Below the pieces are notes generated by a model. That model was not told the DNA's origin, made no database searches, and saw only the letters and a program-made list of their open reading frames with translations. A stretch of 64,000 nt of DNA from Aeromonas veronii. GTDB lineage: Bacteria > Pseudomonadota > Gammaproteobacteria > Enterobacterales > Aeromonadaceae. Positions 33,692 to 41,883 of this stretch are shown here, one piece after another. The stretch's first letter is position 1. Each line of letters begins with the position of its first letter. The translations under genes and the position numbers were made by a program. The stretch is taken from assembly GCF_040215105.1 (NCBI RefSeq), contig NZ_CP157875.1, positions 2,843,501 through 2,907,500 on the forward strand, written 5' to 3'.

Positions 33692-34924
33692 ATGACAGCC
33701 AAGTATTCGCTGGACAAGGATAAAATCAAGGTGTTGCTGCTGGAGGGAGTCCATCCCAACACGGTGGAAACCTTCCGGGCTGCCGGTTATAGCAACGTGG
33801 AGTACCTCAAGACCTCGCTGTCGGAAGAGGATCTGATCGAGCGCATTCGCGACGTGCATTTCGTGGGCCTGCGCTCACGCACCCAGCTCACCGAGAAGGT
33901 GCTGGACGCCGCCAACAAGCTGGTGGCCATCGGCTGCTTCTGCATCGGTACCAACCAGGTCGCCCTCGACGCCGCCCATGTCCGCGGCATTCCGGTGTTC
34001 AACGCCCCCTTCTCCAATACCCGCTCCGTCGCCGAGCTGGTGCTGGGGGAGATCCTGCTGCTGCTGCGCGGCATTCCCGAGAAGAATGCCAAGTGCCATC
34101 GCGGCGTCTGGGAGAAGCTCGCCAACCGCTCCGTCGAAGCCCGTGGCAAGAAGCTCGGCATCATCGGCTACGGCCACATCGGCACCCAGCTTGGCATCAT
34201 CGCCGAGATGATCGGCATGAAGGTCTACTACTACGACATCGAGAACAAACTCTCCCTTGGCAACGCCATCCAGGTGCCGAACCTGGTGGAACTGCTCAAC
34301 ATGTCTGACGTCATCAGCCTGCACGTGCCGGAAACCGCCTCCACCAAGGATCTCATCGGTGCCGAGCAGCTGCGCATGATGAAACCGGGCGCCGTCTTCA
34401 TCAACGCCTCCCGCGGTACTGTCGTGGACATCGAGGCCCTGGCGGAAGCCATCAAGAGCGGCCACCTCAGTGGCGCCGCCATCGACGTCTTCCCCGTCGA
34501 ACCCAAGTCCAACGACGAGGAGTTCCTGACGCCGCTGCGCGGTCTGGACAACGTCATCCTGACCCCCCACATCGGCGGCTCCACCCAGGAGGCGCAGGAG
34601 AACATCGGGCTGGAAGTGGCAAACAAGCTGGTGAAATACTCCGACAACGGATCCACCCTCTCCGCCGTCAACTTCCCGGAGGTCTCCCTGCCCGGCCACA
34701 AGGGCTCCAGCCGCCTGCTGCACATCCACCGCAACCAGCCCGGCGTCATGAACCAGATCAACCAGATCTTCGCCGACGAAGGGATCAACATCGCCGGTCA
34801 ATACCTGCAGACCAGCAGCGAGATTGGCTATGTGGTGATCGACGTGGAGACGGAGCACAGCGAGAAGGCACTGACCAAGCTCAAGGAGATCGGCGGCACC
34901 ATCCGTGCCCGGATCCTGCACTGA
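33692..34924 (+). CDS. serA: D-3-phosphoglycerate dehydrogenase
   Basis: 410 residues; first step of serine synthesis. The NAD Rossmann motif GYGHIGTQLG, the catalytic Arg/Glu/His triad of the D-hydroxyacid dehydrogenase fold (ASRGTVVD, TPHIGGSTQEAQENIG) and a C-terminal ACT domain (from about residue 338) for serine feedback. The length is that of the enteric type. AGAGGGA precedes the ATG. Follows rpiA as in many enterics. Confidence 0.97.
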   Translation: MTAKYSLDKDKIKVLLLEGVHPNTVETFRAAGYSNVEYLKTSLSEEDLIERIRDVHFVGLRSRTQLTEKVLDAANKLVAIGCFCIGTNQVALDAAHVRGIPVFNAPFSNTRSVAELVLGEILLLLRGIPEKNAKCHRGVWEKLANRSVEARGKKLGIIGYGHIGTQLGIIAEMIGMKVYYYDIENKLSLGNAIQVPNLVELLNMSDVISLHVPETASTKDLIGAEQLRMMKPGAVFINASRGTVVDIEALAEAIKSGHLSGAAIDVFPVEPKSNDEEFLTPLRGLDNVILTPHIGGSTQEAQENIGLEVANKLVKYSDNGSTLSAVNFPEVSLPGHKGSSRLLHIHRNQPGVMNQINQIFADEGINIAGQYLQTSSEIGYVVIDVETEHSEKALTKLKEIGGTIRARILH

Positions 34925-34947
34925 TGCCTTGCTCTCTTTCCCAAAGC

Positions 34948-34978
34948 AAAAAAGCCCGTCTGATGACGGGCTTTTTTT
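34948..34978 (+). terminator. Terminator of serA
   Basis: AAGCCCGTC/GACGGGCTT hairpin with a TGAT loop and seven T. Confidence 0.95.
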
Positions 34979-35006
34979 ATGCCGCAGAGCCTAATCCCTG
35001 TTAGCT

Positions 35007-35045
35007 CCCTTCTCCCCTCGCGGGAGAAGGGTTGGGGATGAGGGG
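35007..35045 (+). repeat. REP-like GC-rich palindromic repeat, copy 1
   Basis: CCCTTCTCCC-CTCG-CGGGAGAAGGG followed by TTGGGGATGAGGGG. Related copies lie at 51964-51999 and, inverted, at 57393-57430. Confidence 0.8.
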
Positions 35046-35118
35046 AAAAAGGGACGCCCCTCACCCTGCTCTATTCCTGGCGTGAGAGGTGAAAACGTAA
35101 TAGAAAATCGGGCCTTAA

Positions 35119-35499
35119 CTACCACCAGCCGAGCAGGTTGCGGCCAATCAGCGCGCCCCAGACCAGGGCGTTGAGGGCCAGCGCGATAAAGACGGCGGCG
35201 GAGCCGAGATCCTTGGCGCGGCCGGAGAGCTCGTGATGCTCGGAACCGACGCGGTCCACCACCGCTTCGATGGCGGAGTTGAGCACCTCGACGATCACCA
35301 CCAGCCAGCTGATGACGATGAGCAGCAGCACCTGATTGAGGGAGTCCCCGAGCCAGCAGGCCAGCGGCATCAACAGCAGCACCAGCACCAGCTCCTGACG
35401 GAAGGCGGCCTCGTTGATCCAGGCTGATTTGAGCCCCTTCATGCTGTAACCGGTTGCGTTGATGATACGGGTTAACCCGGTCGCGCCTGGCTTTGCCAC
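35119..35499 (-). CDS. dgkA: Diacylglycerol kinase (prokaryotic DgkA)
   Basis: 126 residues; integral membrane kinase recycling diacylglycerol to phosphatidate. Three transmembrane helices and the conserved core EVLNSAIEAVVDRVG with the catalytic Glu, followed by HELSGRAKDLGSAAV. I chose the GTG at 35499 (MAKPGATGLTRIINATGYS) because the family starts there and GAGG sits 8 nt upstream; an ATG at 35562 would add 21 atypical residues. Confidence 0.94.
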   Translation of the reverse strand: MAKPGATGLTRIINATGYSMKGLKSAWINEAAFRQELVLVLLLMPLACWLGDSLNQVLLLIVISWLVVIVEVLNSAIEAVVDRVGSEHHELSGRAKDLGSAAVFIALALNALVWGALIGRNLLGWW

Positions 35500-35663
35500 G
35501 ATAACTACCTCATTGAAATGGCTTTTGGGCTCACATCCTAGCAGAGGCGCGATGGTTTCCATCAGGGGGTTTTTGCTTTATTTTATCCCTCTGCCTTTTC
35601 GGCACTGCATTTATCAGGGCCTGCCCATGGCGGTCCACACCACCTATTCGAGAATTGAGTCGT

Positions 35664-36728
35664 ATGTCCATTCACACCGATGAATTGCGCACCCGCCGCC
35701 TGGAGTCCCTGATCACTCCGAGCGAGCTGGCGCACGCCTTCCCCATCAACGACCAGATCGCCCAGAACCTGCTGGACGCCCGCCGGGAGGTGGAAGCCAT
35801 TCTCGCCGGTGAGGATCAGCGCCTGCTGGTCATCGTCGGCCCCTGCTCCATCCACGATCCCGTCGCCGCCCACGAATATGCCCAGCGCCTCAACGCCTTG
35901 CGCGAGCAATACAAGCAGAGCCTGTGCATCGTCATGCGCACCTATTTCGAGAAGCCGCGCACCATCGTCGGCTGGAAGGGGCTCATCAACGATCCGCGCC
36001 TGGATGGCAGCTTCGACGTCAACGAGGGGCTGAAACTCGCTCGCAAACTGCTGGTGGACATCAACGCCCTCGGCATGCCCACCGCCACCGAGTTCCTCGA
36101 CATGGTGACCGGCCAGTACATCAGCGATCTCATCACCTGGGGCGCCATCGGTGCGCGCACCACCGAGTCTCAGGTTCACCGCGAGATGGCCTCCGCCCTC
36201 TCCTGCCCGGTCGGCTTCAAGAACGGCACCGACGGCAACACTCGCATCGCCATCGATGCGGTGCGCGCCGCCCGTCACAGCCACATCTTCTACTCCCCGG
36301 ACAAGGACGGCAAGATGACCATCTACCGTACCGCCGGCAACCCCTTCGGTCACGTGATCCTGCGCGGCGGCCATCGGCCGAACTACGACACCGCCAGTGT
36401 CGATGAGGCGTGCGAGGCGCTGGCCGATGTGGGCCTGCCCGAGCGGCTGGTGGTGGATTTCAGCCACGGCAACAGCATGAAGGATCACCGCCGCCAGCTG
36501 CTGGTGGCCCAGGATATCTGCGATCAGCTGCGCCGCGGCCGTACCGGCATCGCCGGCATCATGGCCGAGAGCTTCCTGGTGGAAGGGCGTCAGGATGTGG
36601 AGAACGGCTGCGCCGCCACCTTCGGCCAGAGCATCACCGATGCCTGCCTGTCGTGGAGCGATACCGAGACCCTGCTGGCCATGCTGGCCGAGGCCGCCCA
36701 GGTACGGCTGGACAAGCGGCAGGCCTGA
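35664..36728 (+). CDS. aroH: 3-deoxy-7-phosphoheptulonate synthase, AroH-like
   Basis: 354 residues; entry step of the shikimate pathway (PEP plus erythrose 4-phosphate). Motifs GPCSIHD, RTYFEKPRTIVGWKGLI and MAESFLVEG. The N-terminus TDELRTRRLESLITPSELA closely follows enteric AroH, so tryptophan sensitivity is likely, though no Trp operator is visible upstream. The ATG at 35664 is preferred to the TTG at 35655; the ribosome site is weak. The acetyltransferase gene follows 6 bp later. Confidence 0.9.
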   Translation: MSIHTDELRTRRLESLITPSELAHAFPINDQIAQNLLDARREVEAILAGEDQRLLVIVGPCSIHDPVAAHEYAQRLNALREQYKQSLCIVMRTYFEKPRTIVGWKGLINDPRLDGSFDVNEGLKLARKLLVDINALGMPTATEFLDMVTGQYISDLITWGAIGARTTESQVHREMASALSCPVGFKNGTDGNTRIAIDAVRAARHSHIFYSPDKDGKMTIYRTAGNPFGHVILRGGHRPNYDTASVDEACEALADVGLPERLVVDFSHGNSMKDHRRQLLVAQDICDQLRRGRTGIAGIMAESFLVEGRQDVENGCAATFGQSITDACLSWSDTETLLAMLAEAAQVRLDKRQA

Positions 36729-36734
36729 GTTCTG

Positions 36735-37193
36735 ATGACAAACGCCAACTGGCGGATAGTCCCCCTCGACGAGATGCGGCTGGCCCAGTGGGCAACCCTG
36801 CGCCAGCAGCTGTGGCCGCACCACGGGATGGCGGCATATCTGCAGGAAGGGGCCGAGCTGCTGTCCCATGCTCATCTCAACGCCTTTCTGGTGCTGGATG
36901 CGCAGAACCAGGCGGTGGCCTTTGCCGATGCGGCCCTGAGCCACGATTACGTGAACGGCTGCGAGAGCAGCCCTGTGGTCTATCTGGCAGGTGTCTATGT
37001 GCAGCCGGCCTCGCGTCGACGCGGGTTGGCCCAAGCCTTGATAGCCCAAGTGGCGCAGTGGGGCCGCGAGCTGGGTTGTCGCGAGCTGGCCTCCGATGCC
37101 GCTATCGACAATCTGGCCTCGCAGCAGTTGCACCAGCGACTCGGCTTTGCCGAAACGGAGCGGGTCGTCTTCTTCAAAAAGGCCCTTGGCTGA
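36735..37193 (+). CDS. GNAT acetyltransferase closely resembling AAC(6')-I aminoglycoside acetyltransferases
   Basis: 152 residues with a full GNAT fold. The core DYVNGCESSPVVYLAGVYV, the acetyl-CoA loop RRRGLAQALI and the tail LASQQLHQRLGFAETERVVFF match the AAC(6')-I group (Ic-like) nearly phrase for phrase. Those enzymes acetylate the 6'-amine of aminoglycosides such as tobramycin and amikacin. It is placed as second gene after aroH on ordinary chromosomal DNA, with no cassette, integron or IS nearby, so it is probably an intrinsic gene. Whether it confers resistance depends on expression and cannot be seen here. Confidence 0.88.
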   Translation: MTNANWRIVPLDEMRLAQWATLRQQLWPHHGMAAYLQEGAELLSHAHLNAFLVLDAQNQAVAFADAALSHDYVNGCESSPVVYLAGVYVQPASRRRGLAQALIAQVAQWGRELGCRELASDAAIDNLASQQLHQRLGFAETERVVFFKKALG

Positions 37194-37213
37194 CGCCAGG
37201 GGCCTTTCTTGTT
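37176..37213 (+). terminator. Terminator of the aroH-acetyltransferase unit
   Basis: GGCCCTTGGC/GCCAGGGGCC hairpin (one G-T pair) with a TGAC loop and a T-rich tail. It overlaps the last codons of the acetyltransferase gene. Confidence 0.85.
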
Positions 37214-37215
37214 TC

Positions 37216-38007
37216 TCACAGGCTTGGCATAAACCAGACCCGGCCATCCGCCTCGATGCGATCCGTCTTTATCTGGAACACCCGTGCCAGCAGTGCTTCA
37301 TCGATAATATCGACGCCCCCCTCGGCCACCAGCGCCCCCTCTTGCAGGCAGAGGATCCGATCCGCCCAGTCAATGGCCAGGTTGATGTCATGAATGGCGA
37401 TCACCACCAGCAGCCCCTGCCGGGAGAGGCGCTGGAGCAGCCGCAACAGGGCCAGCTGGTGATGCAGATCCAGCCCCGCCAGGGGTTCGTCCAGCAACAG
37501 CACCCTGCCTGCCGGGTTGAGCCCGGGCCAGATCTGCAGCAGGGTGCGGGCGATCAGCACCCGCTGTTGCTCACCGCCGGAGAGGCGGCTGAAATCCCGC
37601 GCCAGCAGGGCATCGAGTTCCAGTTCGCGGCACAGGGCGAGCACCGCCTGATTGCGGGCATCGGGTTCGGCCGCCTCATCCAGCCCCAGGCTCAGCACCT
37701 GAAACACCGGGATATGAAACAGCTGGGGTTGACGCTGTGGCAGCATGGCGCGCTGCCTGGCAAGCTCTGGCCAGCTCATGTCCAATATGGACTGCCCATC
37801 CAGCAGCACATTCCCCTGCGAAGGCAGGAGCCCGGCCAGGGCGCCGAGCAGGGTCGACTTGCCGCTGCCATTGGGGCCGAGCAGGGCCACCAGTTGCCCC
37901 CCCTGCCACGCCAGATCCAGTGGGGCCAGCCGCGCGGGAATGGTCACGGCGCGGGCCGCCAGCACGGGTGAGGACTCAGCAAAAGCGTTAACGGGCGACA
38001 TCGGCAT
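37216..38007 (-). CDS. btuD: Vitamin B12 ABC transporter, ATP-binding protein
   Basis: 263 residues. Walker A LLGPNGSGKST, signature LSGGEQQRV, Walker B VLLLDEPLAGLD, and the H-loop in IAIHDINLA. Energises the permease encoded just upstream, whose end it overlaps by about 20 bp. An ATG two codons downstream (38001) is a possible start. The short length and loose C-terminus match BtuD rather than iron-siderophore ATPases. Confidence 0.88.
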   Translation of the reverse strand: MPMSPVNAFAESSPVLAARAVTIPARLAPLDLAWQGGQLVALLGPNGSGKSTLLGALAGLLPSQGNVLLDGQSILDMSWPELARQRAMLPQRQPQLFHIPVFQVLSLGLDEAAEPDARNQAVLALCRELELDALLARDFSRLSGGEQQRVLIARTLLQIWPGLNPAGRVLLLDEPLAGLDLHHQLALLRLLQRLSRQGLLVVIAIHDINLAIDWADRILCLQEGALVAEGGVDIIDEALLARVFQIKTDRIEADGRVWFMPSL

Positions 38008-38995
38008 CTTGCCTCAACAGCAGGTAGATAAAGAGCGGCGCCCCCACCGAGGCGGTGATGACCCCGATGGGCAGCTCGCCGGCATCGAGGGCGGAGCGGG
38101 CGATGAGATCGGCCCCGAGCAGCAGGGCCCCGCCACCGAGGGCCGAGGCTGGCAGCAGAAAGCGCTGATCGCTGCCGCCACACAGGCGCAGCAGATGGGG
38201 CACCACCAGGCCGACGAAACCGATGACCCCGCACAGGGCCACCGCGAGGCCGGTGAGCAGGCAGACCGCCAGCACCAGTTGCACCCGCACCCTGTCCACG
38301 TCCAGCCCCATCAGGCGAGCCTGGGTCTCCCCCAGCAGCAACTGTTGCAAGGCCCGCCCCTGCAGGCAGAGCCAGCCGAGGGTCAGCGGCAGCACCAGCC
38401 ACCACCAGCCAAGCTGCTGGCTGCCATAGGAGAGGCTGCCCATCATCCAGAACATGAATTCCCGCAAGGAGGCGTCATCGGCGAAATACATCAGCCAGGT
38501 CATGGCGGCATTGGTAAGGATCCCGATGGCGACCCCGAACAGCAGCAAGCGGGTGTGGCCGAGGCGGGCGCGGCGGGCCAGCCGGATCAGCATCATGGTC
38601 ACCAGCAGGGCGCCACCGAAGGCGGCAAGGGACAAGCCCCAACCCGGCAGATAGACCCCGAGGGTGCGGGCCACCGCCATGGCTATCATGGCGGCAAGCC
38701 CTGCCCCGCTCGAGACGCCGAGCAGACCGGGCTCCGCCACCGGGTTGTGCAGCATCACCTGCAGCACGGCGCCGCCACAGGCGAGCGCCGCCCCCGCCAG
38801 CAGTGCCAGCAGGGCGCGCGGTAGGCGCAAGTCCAGCAGGATGCGCTGCTCCAGCTCGCTCATGGGGTGCCAGGGCAGCAGCACAAACTCCCCCCAGGCG
38901 AGGGAGAACACGAACAGCAGCAAGGTGAGCAGCAGCAGGGCAAGCAGCCAATAACGCTGCCAGCGCTGCTGGCGATGGATGAGAGCGAGATACAA
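37988..38995 (-). CDS. btuC: Vitamin B12 ABC transporter, permease
   Basis: 335 residues with about ten membrane helices of the FecCD/BtuC type (RLPRALLALLAGAALA, NPVAEPGLLGVSSGAG, GFVGLVVPHLLRLCG, AELPIGV-type tail GELPIGVITASVGAP). I chose a TTG start at 38995: GGGGA lies 6 nt upstream, and the following LALIHRQQRWQRYW mirrors the start of E. coli BtuC. The frame stays open to an in-frame start codon at 39070, but that would add 25 unusual residues. No cobalamin riboswitch is visible upstream. Confidence 0.85.
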   Translation of the reverse strand: MYLALIHRQQRWQRYWLLALLLLTLLLFVFSLAWGEFVLLPWHPMSELEQRILLDLRLPRALLALLAGAALACGGAVLQVMLHNPVAEPGLLGVSSGAGLAAMIAMAVARTLGVYLPGWGLSLAAFGGALLVTMMLIRLARRARLGHTRLLLFGVAIGILTNAAMTWLMYFADDASLREFMFWMMGSLSYGSQQLGWWWLVLPLTLGWLCLQGRALQQLLLGETQARLMGLDVDRVRVQLVLAVCLLTGLAVALCGVIGFVGLVVPHLLRLCGGSDQRFLLPASALGGGALLLGADLIARSALDAGELPIGVITASVGAPLFIYLLLRQDADVAR

Positions 38996-39076
38996 GCGGG
39001 ATCCCCGATGAGAGAGATGCGACCCAAAGCGGGCCGCCAGCAAGGGTGCATGATACCAGCGCCTGACCACCCGAGG

Positions 39077-39826
39077 TCAAGGGTGGTAAGGCTTGGCCAG
39101 GGTCTCTATCTCGCCGCTGGTCACCATCTCCTTGAGGGCCTTCACCAGGGCCGGGGCCAGATCATGATGGGGTGAGCGCTTGCTGATCCCGAGGTAAAGC
39201 ACCACCGGGGACGGCGGCTGATAGTCCGCCTTGAGGAGGGCGCCAGCGTTGCGCTTGCTCAGGGCGTAATCCACCTGGCAGTCGGTGCCTATCATCAGCG
39301 GCAGGTGGCCACGTTCCACCATGCGTTGCAACTGGGATTCGGTCGGTACGCCGTGCTTGTCGATCCCGGGGTCGTCATCGAAGGGATCAAAGTAGGCAGA
39401 ATTGAGGACATAGCCCACCTCGCGTCCACGCAGATCCTCGTACTGCCGGATGCCGAGCACGGCCCCGGCCTTGCCGTAGAAGGCGGGGCGGCACTGATAG
39501 TAGGCCGGTTGCAGGTAATCGATGAAGGCCGCCCGCTCTGGGGTGTGGGCCAGCCCTATCATCAGGTCAGTCTGGCCGGTCTGCATCTGCTTGAGGGCTC
39601 GCCCCCAGGGCACCCGCTTGAGCTCGAGGCTGACACCGCTGCGAGCCTGCAGCCGGCGCAGGATATCGATATCCAGCCCATAAAAGTGCCCATCCTGCGC
39701 CAGCATGCGAAAAGGGGGCCACACATCCGTCGCCACCGTCAGGGTCGGCGCACCGCTGGCCGCCATGGCCACAGGCGCCATGCAGGCAAACAGCAGACCA
39801 AGCACTCCCCAGCTTGTCTTGCCCAT
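39077..39826 (-). CDS. Periplasmic solute-binding protein, family 3-like
   Basis: 249 residues with a signal peptide (GVLGLLFACMAPVAMAA) from the ATG at 39826. The mature part has the family 3 hallmarks: TLTVATDVWPPF, YGLDIDILRRL, GRALKQMQTGQTDLMIGL. Such proteins bind amino acids or act as sensor-like periplasmic domains. It lies just upstream of btuCD on the same strand but is not BtuF-like. Whether it belongs to that transporter or is an orphan is open. Confidence 0.8.
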   Translation of the reverse strand: MGKTSWGVLGLLFACMAPVAMAASGAPTLTVATDVWPPFRMLAQDGHFYGLDIDILRRLQARSGVSLELKRVPWGRALKQMQTGQTDLMIGLAHTPERAAFIDYLQPAYYQCRPAFYGKAGAVLGIRQYEDLRGREVGYVLNSAYFDPFDDDPGIDKHGVPTESQLQRMVERGHLPLMIGTDCQVDYALSKRNAGALLKADYQPPSPVVLYLGISKRSPHHDLAPALVKALKEMVTSGEIETLAKPYHP

Positions 39827-39939
39827 CCATCTCAGCCTTCTGTTGTCTTCATCCTTGTGCGCTAAAAATACCCTCAAGCCCCACTTATGGAAACCCATGG
39901 AGTCGAGATAAAATGCGCTTGATTTCAAAGGAGAACCTA

Positions 39940-40296
39940 ATGAACCCTATCATCACCAGCATAGGCCTGCTCATCTGCAGCAATGTCTTCATGACCTTCG
40001 CCTGGTATGCCCATCTCAAGAGCATGAACCACAAGCCCTGGATCATCGCCGCGCTGGTCAGTTGGGGCATCGCCCTGTTCGAGTATCTGTTGCAGGTGCC
40101 TGCCAACCGCATCGGCCACACCGTGTTGTCGGTCGGTCAGCTCAAGATCCTGCAGGAGGTGATCACCCTCACCGTGTTCGTTCCCTTCTCCATCTTCTAT
40201 CTGAAAGAAGACCTGAAATGGGACTACCTCTGGGCCGGCCTCTGCATCCTCGGCGCGGTATTTTTTGTGTTTCGCGAGAAACTCACCGGCATCTGA
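39940..40296 (+). CDS. DUF486 (DMT-superfamily) small membrane protein
   Basis: 118 residues, four predicted helices. The start MNPIITSIGLLICSNVFMTFAWYAHL and the tail LWAGLCILGAVFFVF fit DUF486 (PF04342), a half-size DMT-type protein of unknown substrate. AAAGGAG stands before the ATG at 39940. It precedes pilU by 53 bp on the same strand. Confidence 0.88.
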   Translation: MNPIITSIGLLICSNVFMTFAWYAHLKSMNHKPWIIAALVSWGIALFEYLLQVPANRIGHTVLSVGQLKILQEVITLTVFVPFSIFYLKEDLKWDYLWAGLCILGAVFFVFREKLTGI

Positions 40297-40349
40297 GCCT
40301 GTACACTCAACCACAGTCCCCACCGCATCCCTTTGAGCAAGAGGCCCCC

Positions 40350-41489
40350 ATGGAATTGCGAGACATGTTACAGACGCTGGCCAAGCAGGATGGCTCCGAC
40401 CTCTATCTCTCCACCGGCGCTCCCCCGTGCGCCAAGTTCAACGGCGCACTGCGCCCCTTGAGCGAGACCCCCCTCGGGCCCGGAGACGTGGCGAAGATTG
40501 CCGACGACATCATGGATGCGGAGCAAAAGCAGCAGTTCGAGAAGGAGCTGGAGATGAACCTCGCCATCTCCCTGCCCCAGGTCGGCCGCTTTCGCATCAA
40601 CATCTTCAAGCAGCGCAACGAAGTCTCGCTGGTGGCGCGCAACATCAAGACCGAGATCCCCCGCTTCGAGGATCTCAAGCTCCCTCCCGTGCTGCTCGAC
40701 ACCATCATGGAGAAGCGCGGCCTGGTGCTGTTCGTCGGCGGCACGGGCTCGGGCAAGTCGACCTCGCTGGCGGCCCTCATCGACCATCGCAACCGCAACC
40801 ATAGCGGCCACATCATCACCATCGAGGATCCGGTGGAGTTCGTCCATCGCCACCGCAAGAGCATCATCAACCAGCGGGAGGTGGGCGTGGACACCCGCAG
40901 CTTCCACGCCGCCCTGAAGAACACCCTGCGCCAGGCACCGGATGTCATCCTCATCGGGGAAATTCGTGACCGCGAGACCATGGAACATGCCCTCGCCTTC
41001 TCCGAGACCGGGCACCTGGCCATCTCCACCCTGCACGCCAACAACGCCAACCAGGCGCTGGATCGCATCATCAACTTCTTCCCCGAGGAGCGCAGGGCCC
41101 AGCTGCTCAACGATCTGGGCAACAACCTGCAGGCGTTCGTCTCCCAGCGGCTGGTGAAGACGCTGGACGGCGGACGGCGGGCGGCGGTGGAGATCATGCT
41201 CGGCACCCACACCATTCGGGATCTCATCAAGCGTGGCGAGTTTGCCAGCCTCAAGGAGATCATGGAGAAATCCCGGGCCCTTGGCATGGTCACCTTCGAC
41301 ACCGCCCTGTTCGATCTGGTGGTGGAAGGGGCCATCGATGAAGAGGAGGCGCTGAAGAACGCCGACTCCGCCAACAACCTGCGACTCAAGATCAAACTGT
41401 GGCGGGAGAAGGGGCAGATCCTCGGCAGCGCCGATGCCAGCAGCTGGAGCCTGGAACCCACCAAGGATGGGCAGCAGGATCTCTTGTAG
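40350..41489 (+). CDS. pilU: Type IV pilus retraction ATPase PilU
   Basis: 379 residues, hexameric PilT-like motor ATPase. Walker A GGTGSGKST (130-138), Walker B DVILIGEIRD (198-207), His box GHLAISTLHANN (221-232) and the AIRNLIRE-like C-terminal element (HTIRDLIKRGEF). The C-terminal tail after about residue 350 and the sequence details favour PilU over PilT; pilT is not beside it. The ATG at 40350 follows AAGAGG. Confidence 0.9.
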   Translation: MELRDMLQTLAKQDGSDLYLSTGAPPCAKFNGALRPLSETPLGPGDVAKIADDIMDAEQKQQFEKELEMNLAISLPQVGRFRINIFKQRNEVSLVARNIKTEIPRFEDLKLPPVLLDTIMEKRGLVLFVGGTGSGKSTSLAALIDHRNRNHSGHIITIEDPVEFVHRHRKSIINQREVGVDTRSFHAALKNTLRQAPDVILIGEIRDRETMEHALAFSETGHLAISTLHANNANQALDRIINFFPEERRAQLLNDLGNNLQAFVSQRLVKTLDGGRRAAVEIMLGTHTIRDLIKRGEFASLKEIMEKSRALGMVTFDTALFDLVVEGAIDEEEALKNADSANNLRLKIKLWREKGQILGSADASSWSLEPTKDGQQDLL

Positions 41490-41526
41490 CCCGTGCCGAT
41501 GACAGATGAAGGGATCTGCAGAATAT

Positions 41527-41555
41527 AAAAAGGGAACCGACATGGTTCCCTTTTT
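41527..41555. terminator. Bidirectional terminator between pilU and feoC
   Basis: AAAAAGGGAACC/GGTTCCCTTTTT with a 5-nt loop. It serves plus-strand pilU and minus-strand feoABC. Confidence 0.93.
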
Positions 41556-41597
41556 CGTGTTCAGGCAGTGATAAACAGGGTGACGAGACTGGCCTCG

Positions 41598-41840
41598 TCA
41601 GCTCTTTTGCACCAGGCCTATCTGGCCCGGCTCACACCACTCGAACATCACCTCCTGGTGCTTGCCGCAGCAGCTGCCGCCGCAAACCCGGCTCTCGCGC
41701 TTGGCGACACGGCCCTTGCGCATCCAGACCCCCAGCATGGCCTCCACCGCATCTTCCGAGGTGTGGAAGTGGCGGGCCAGATCGGCCCGGCTCACCTTCT
41801 GCCGTTGCGCCAGGTAGTCACCCAGTTCACGCAGGATCAT
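41598..41840 (-). CDS. feoC: Ferrous iron transport protein C
   Basis: 80 residues. Winged-helix N-terminus (LGDYLAQRQKVSRADLARHFHTSEDAVEAML) and a Cys-rich wing VCGGSCCGK able to hold an Fe-S cluster. In enterics FeoC protects FeoB from FtsH proteolysis. Last gene of feoABC, 43 bp after feoB. Confidence 0.92.
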   Translation of the reverse strand: MILRELGDYLAQRQKVSRADLARHFHTSEDAVEAMLGVWMRKGRVAKRESRVCGGSCCGKHQEVMFEWCEPGQIGLVQKS

Positions 41841-41883
41841 GGCTGGTTCTCCTCTTGCTGTTGGCGAGTCGCGGCAAGCTGGC

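Noticed and set aside
38996..39076. Cobalamin riboswitch before btuC
   Set aside because: Only about 80 bp separate btuC from the gene above, and the B12-box sequence is absent.
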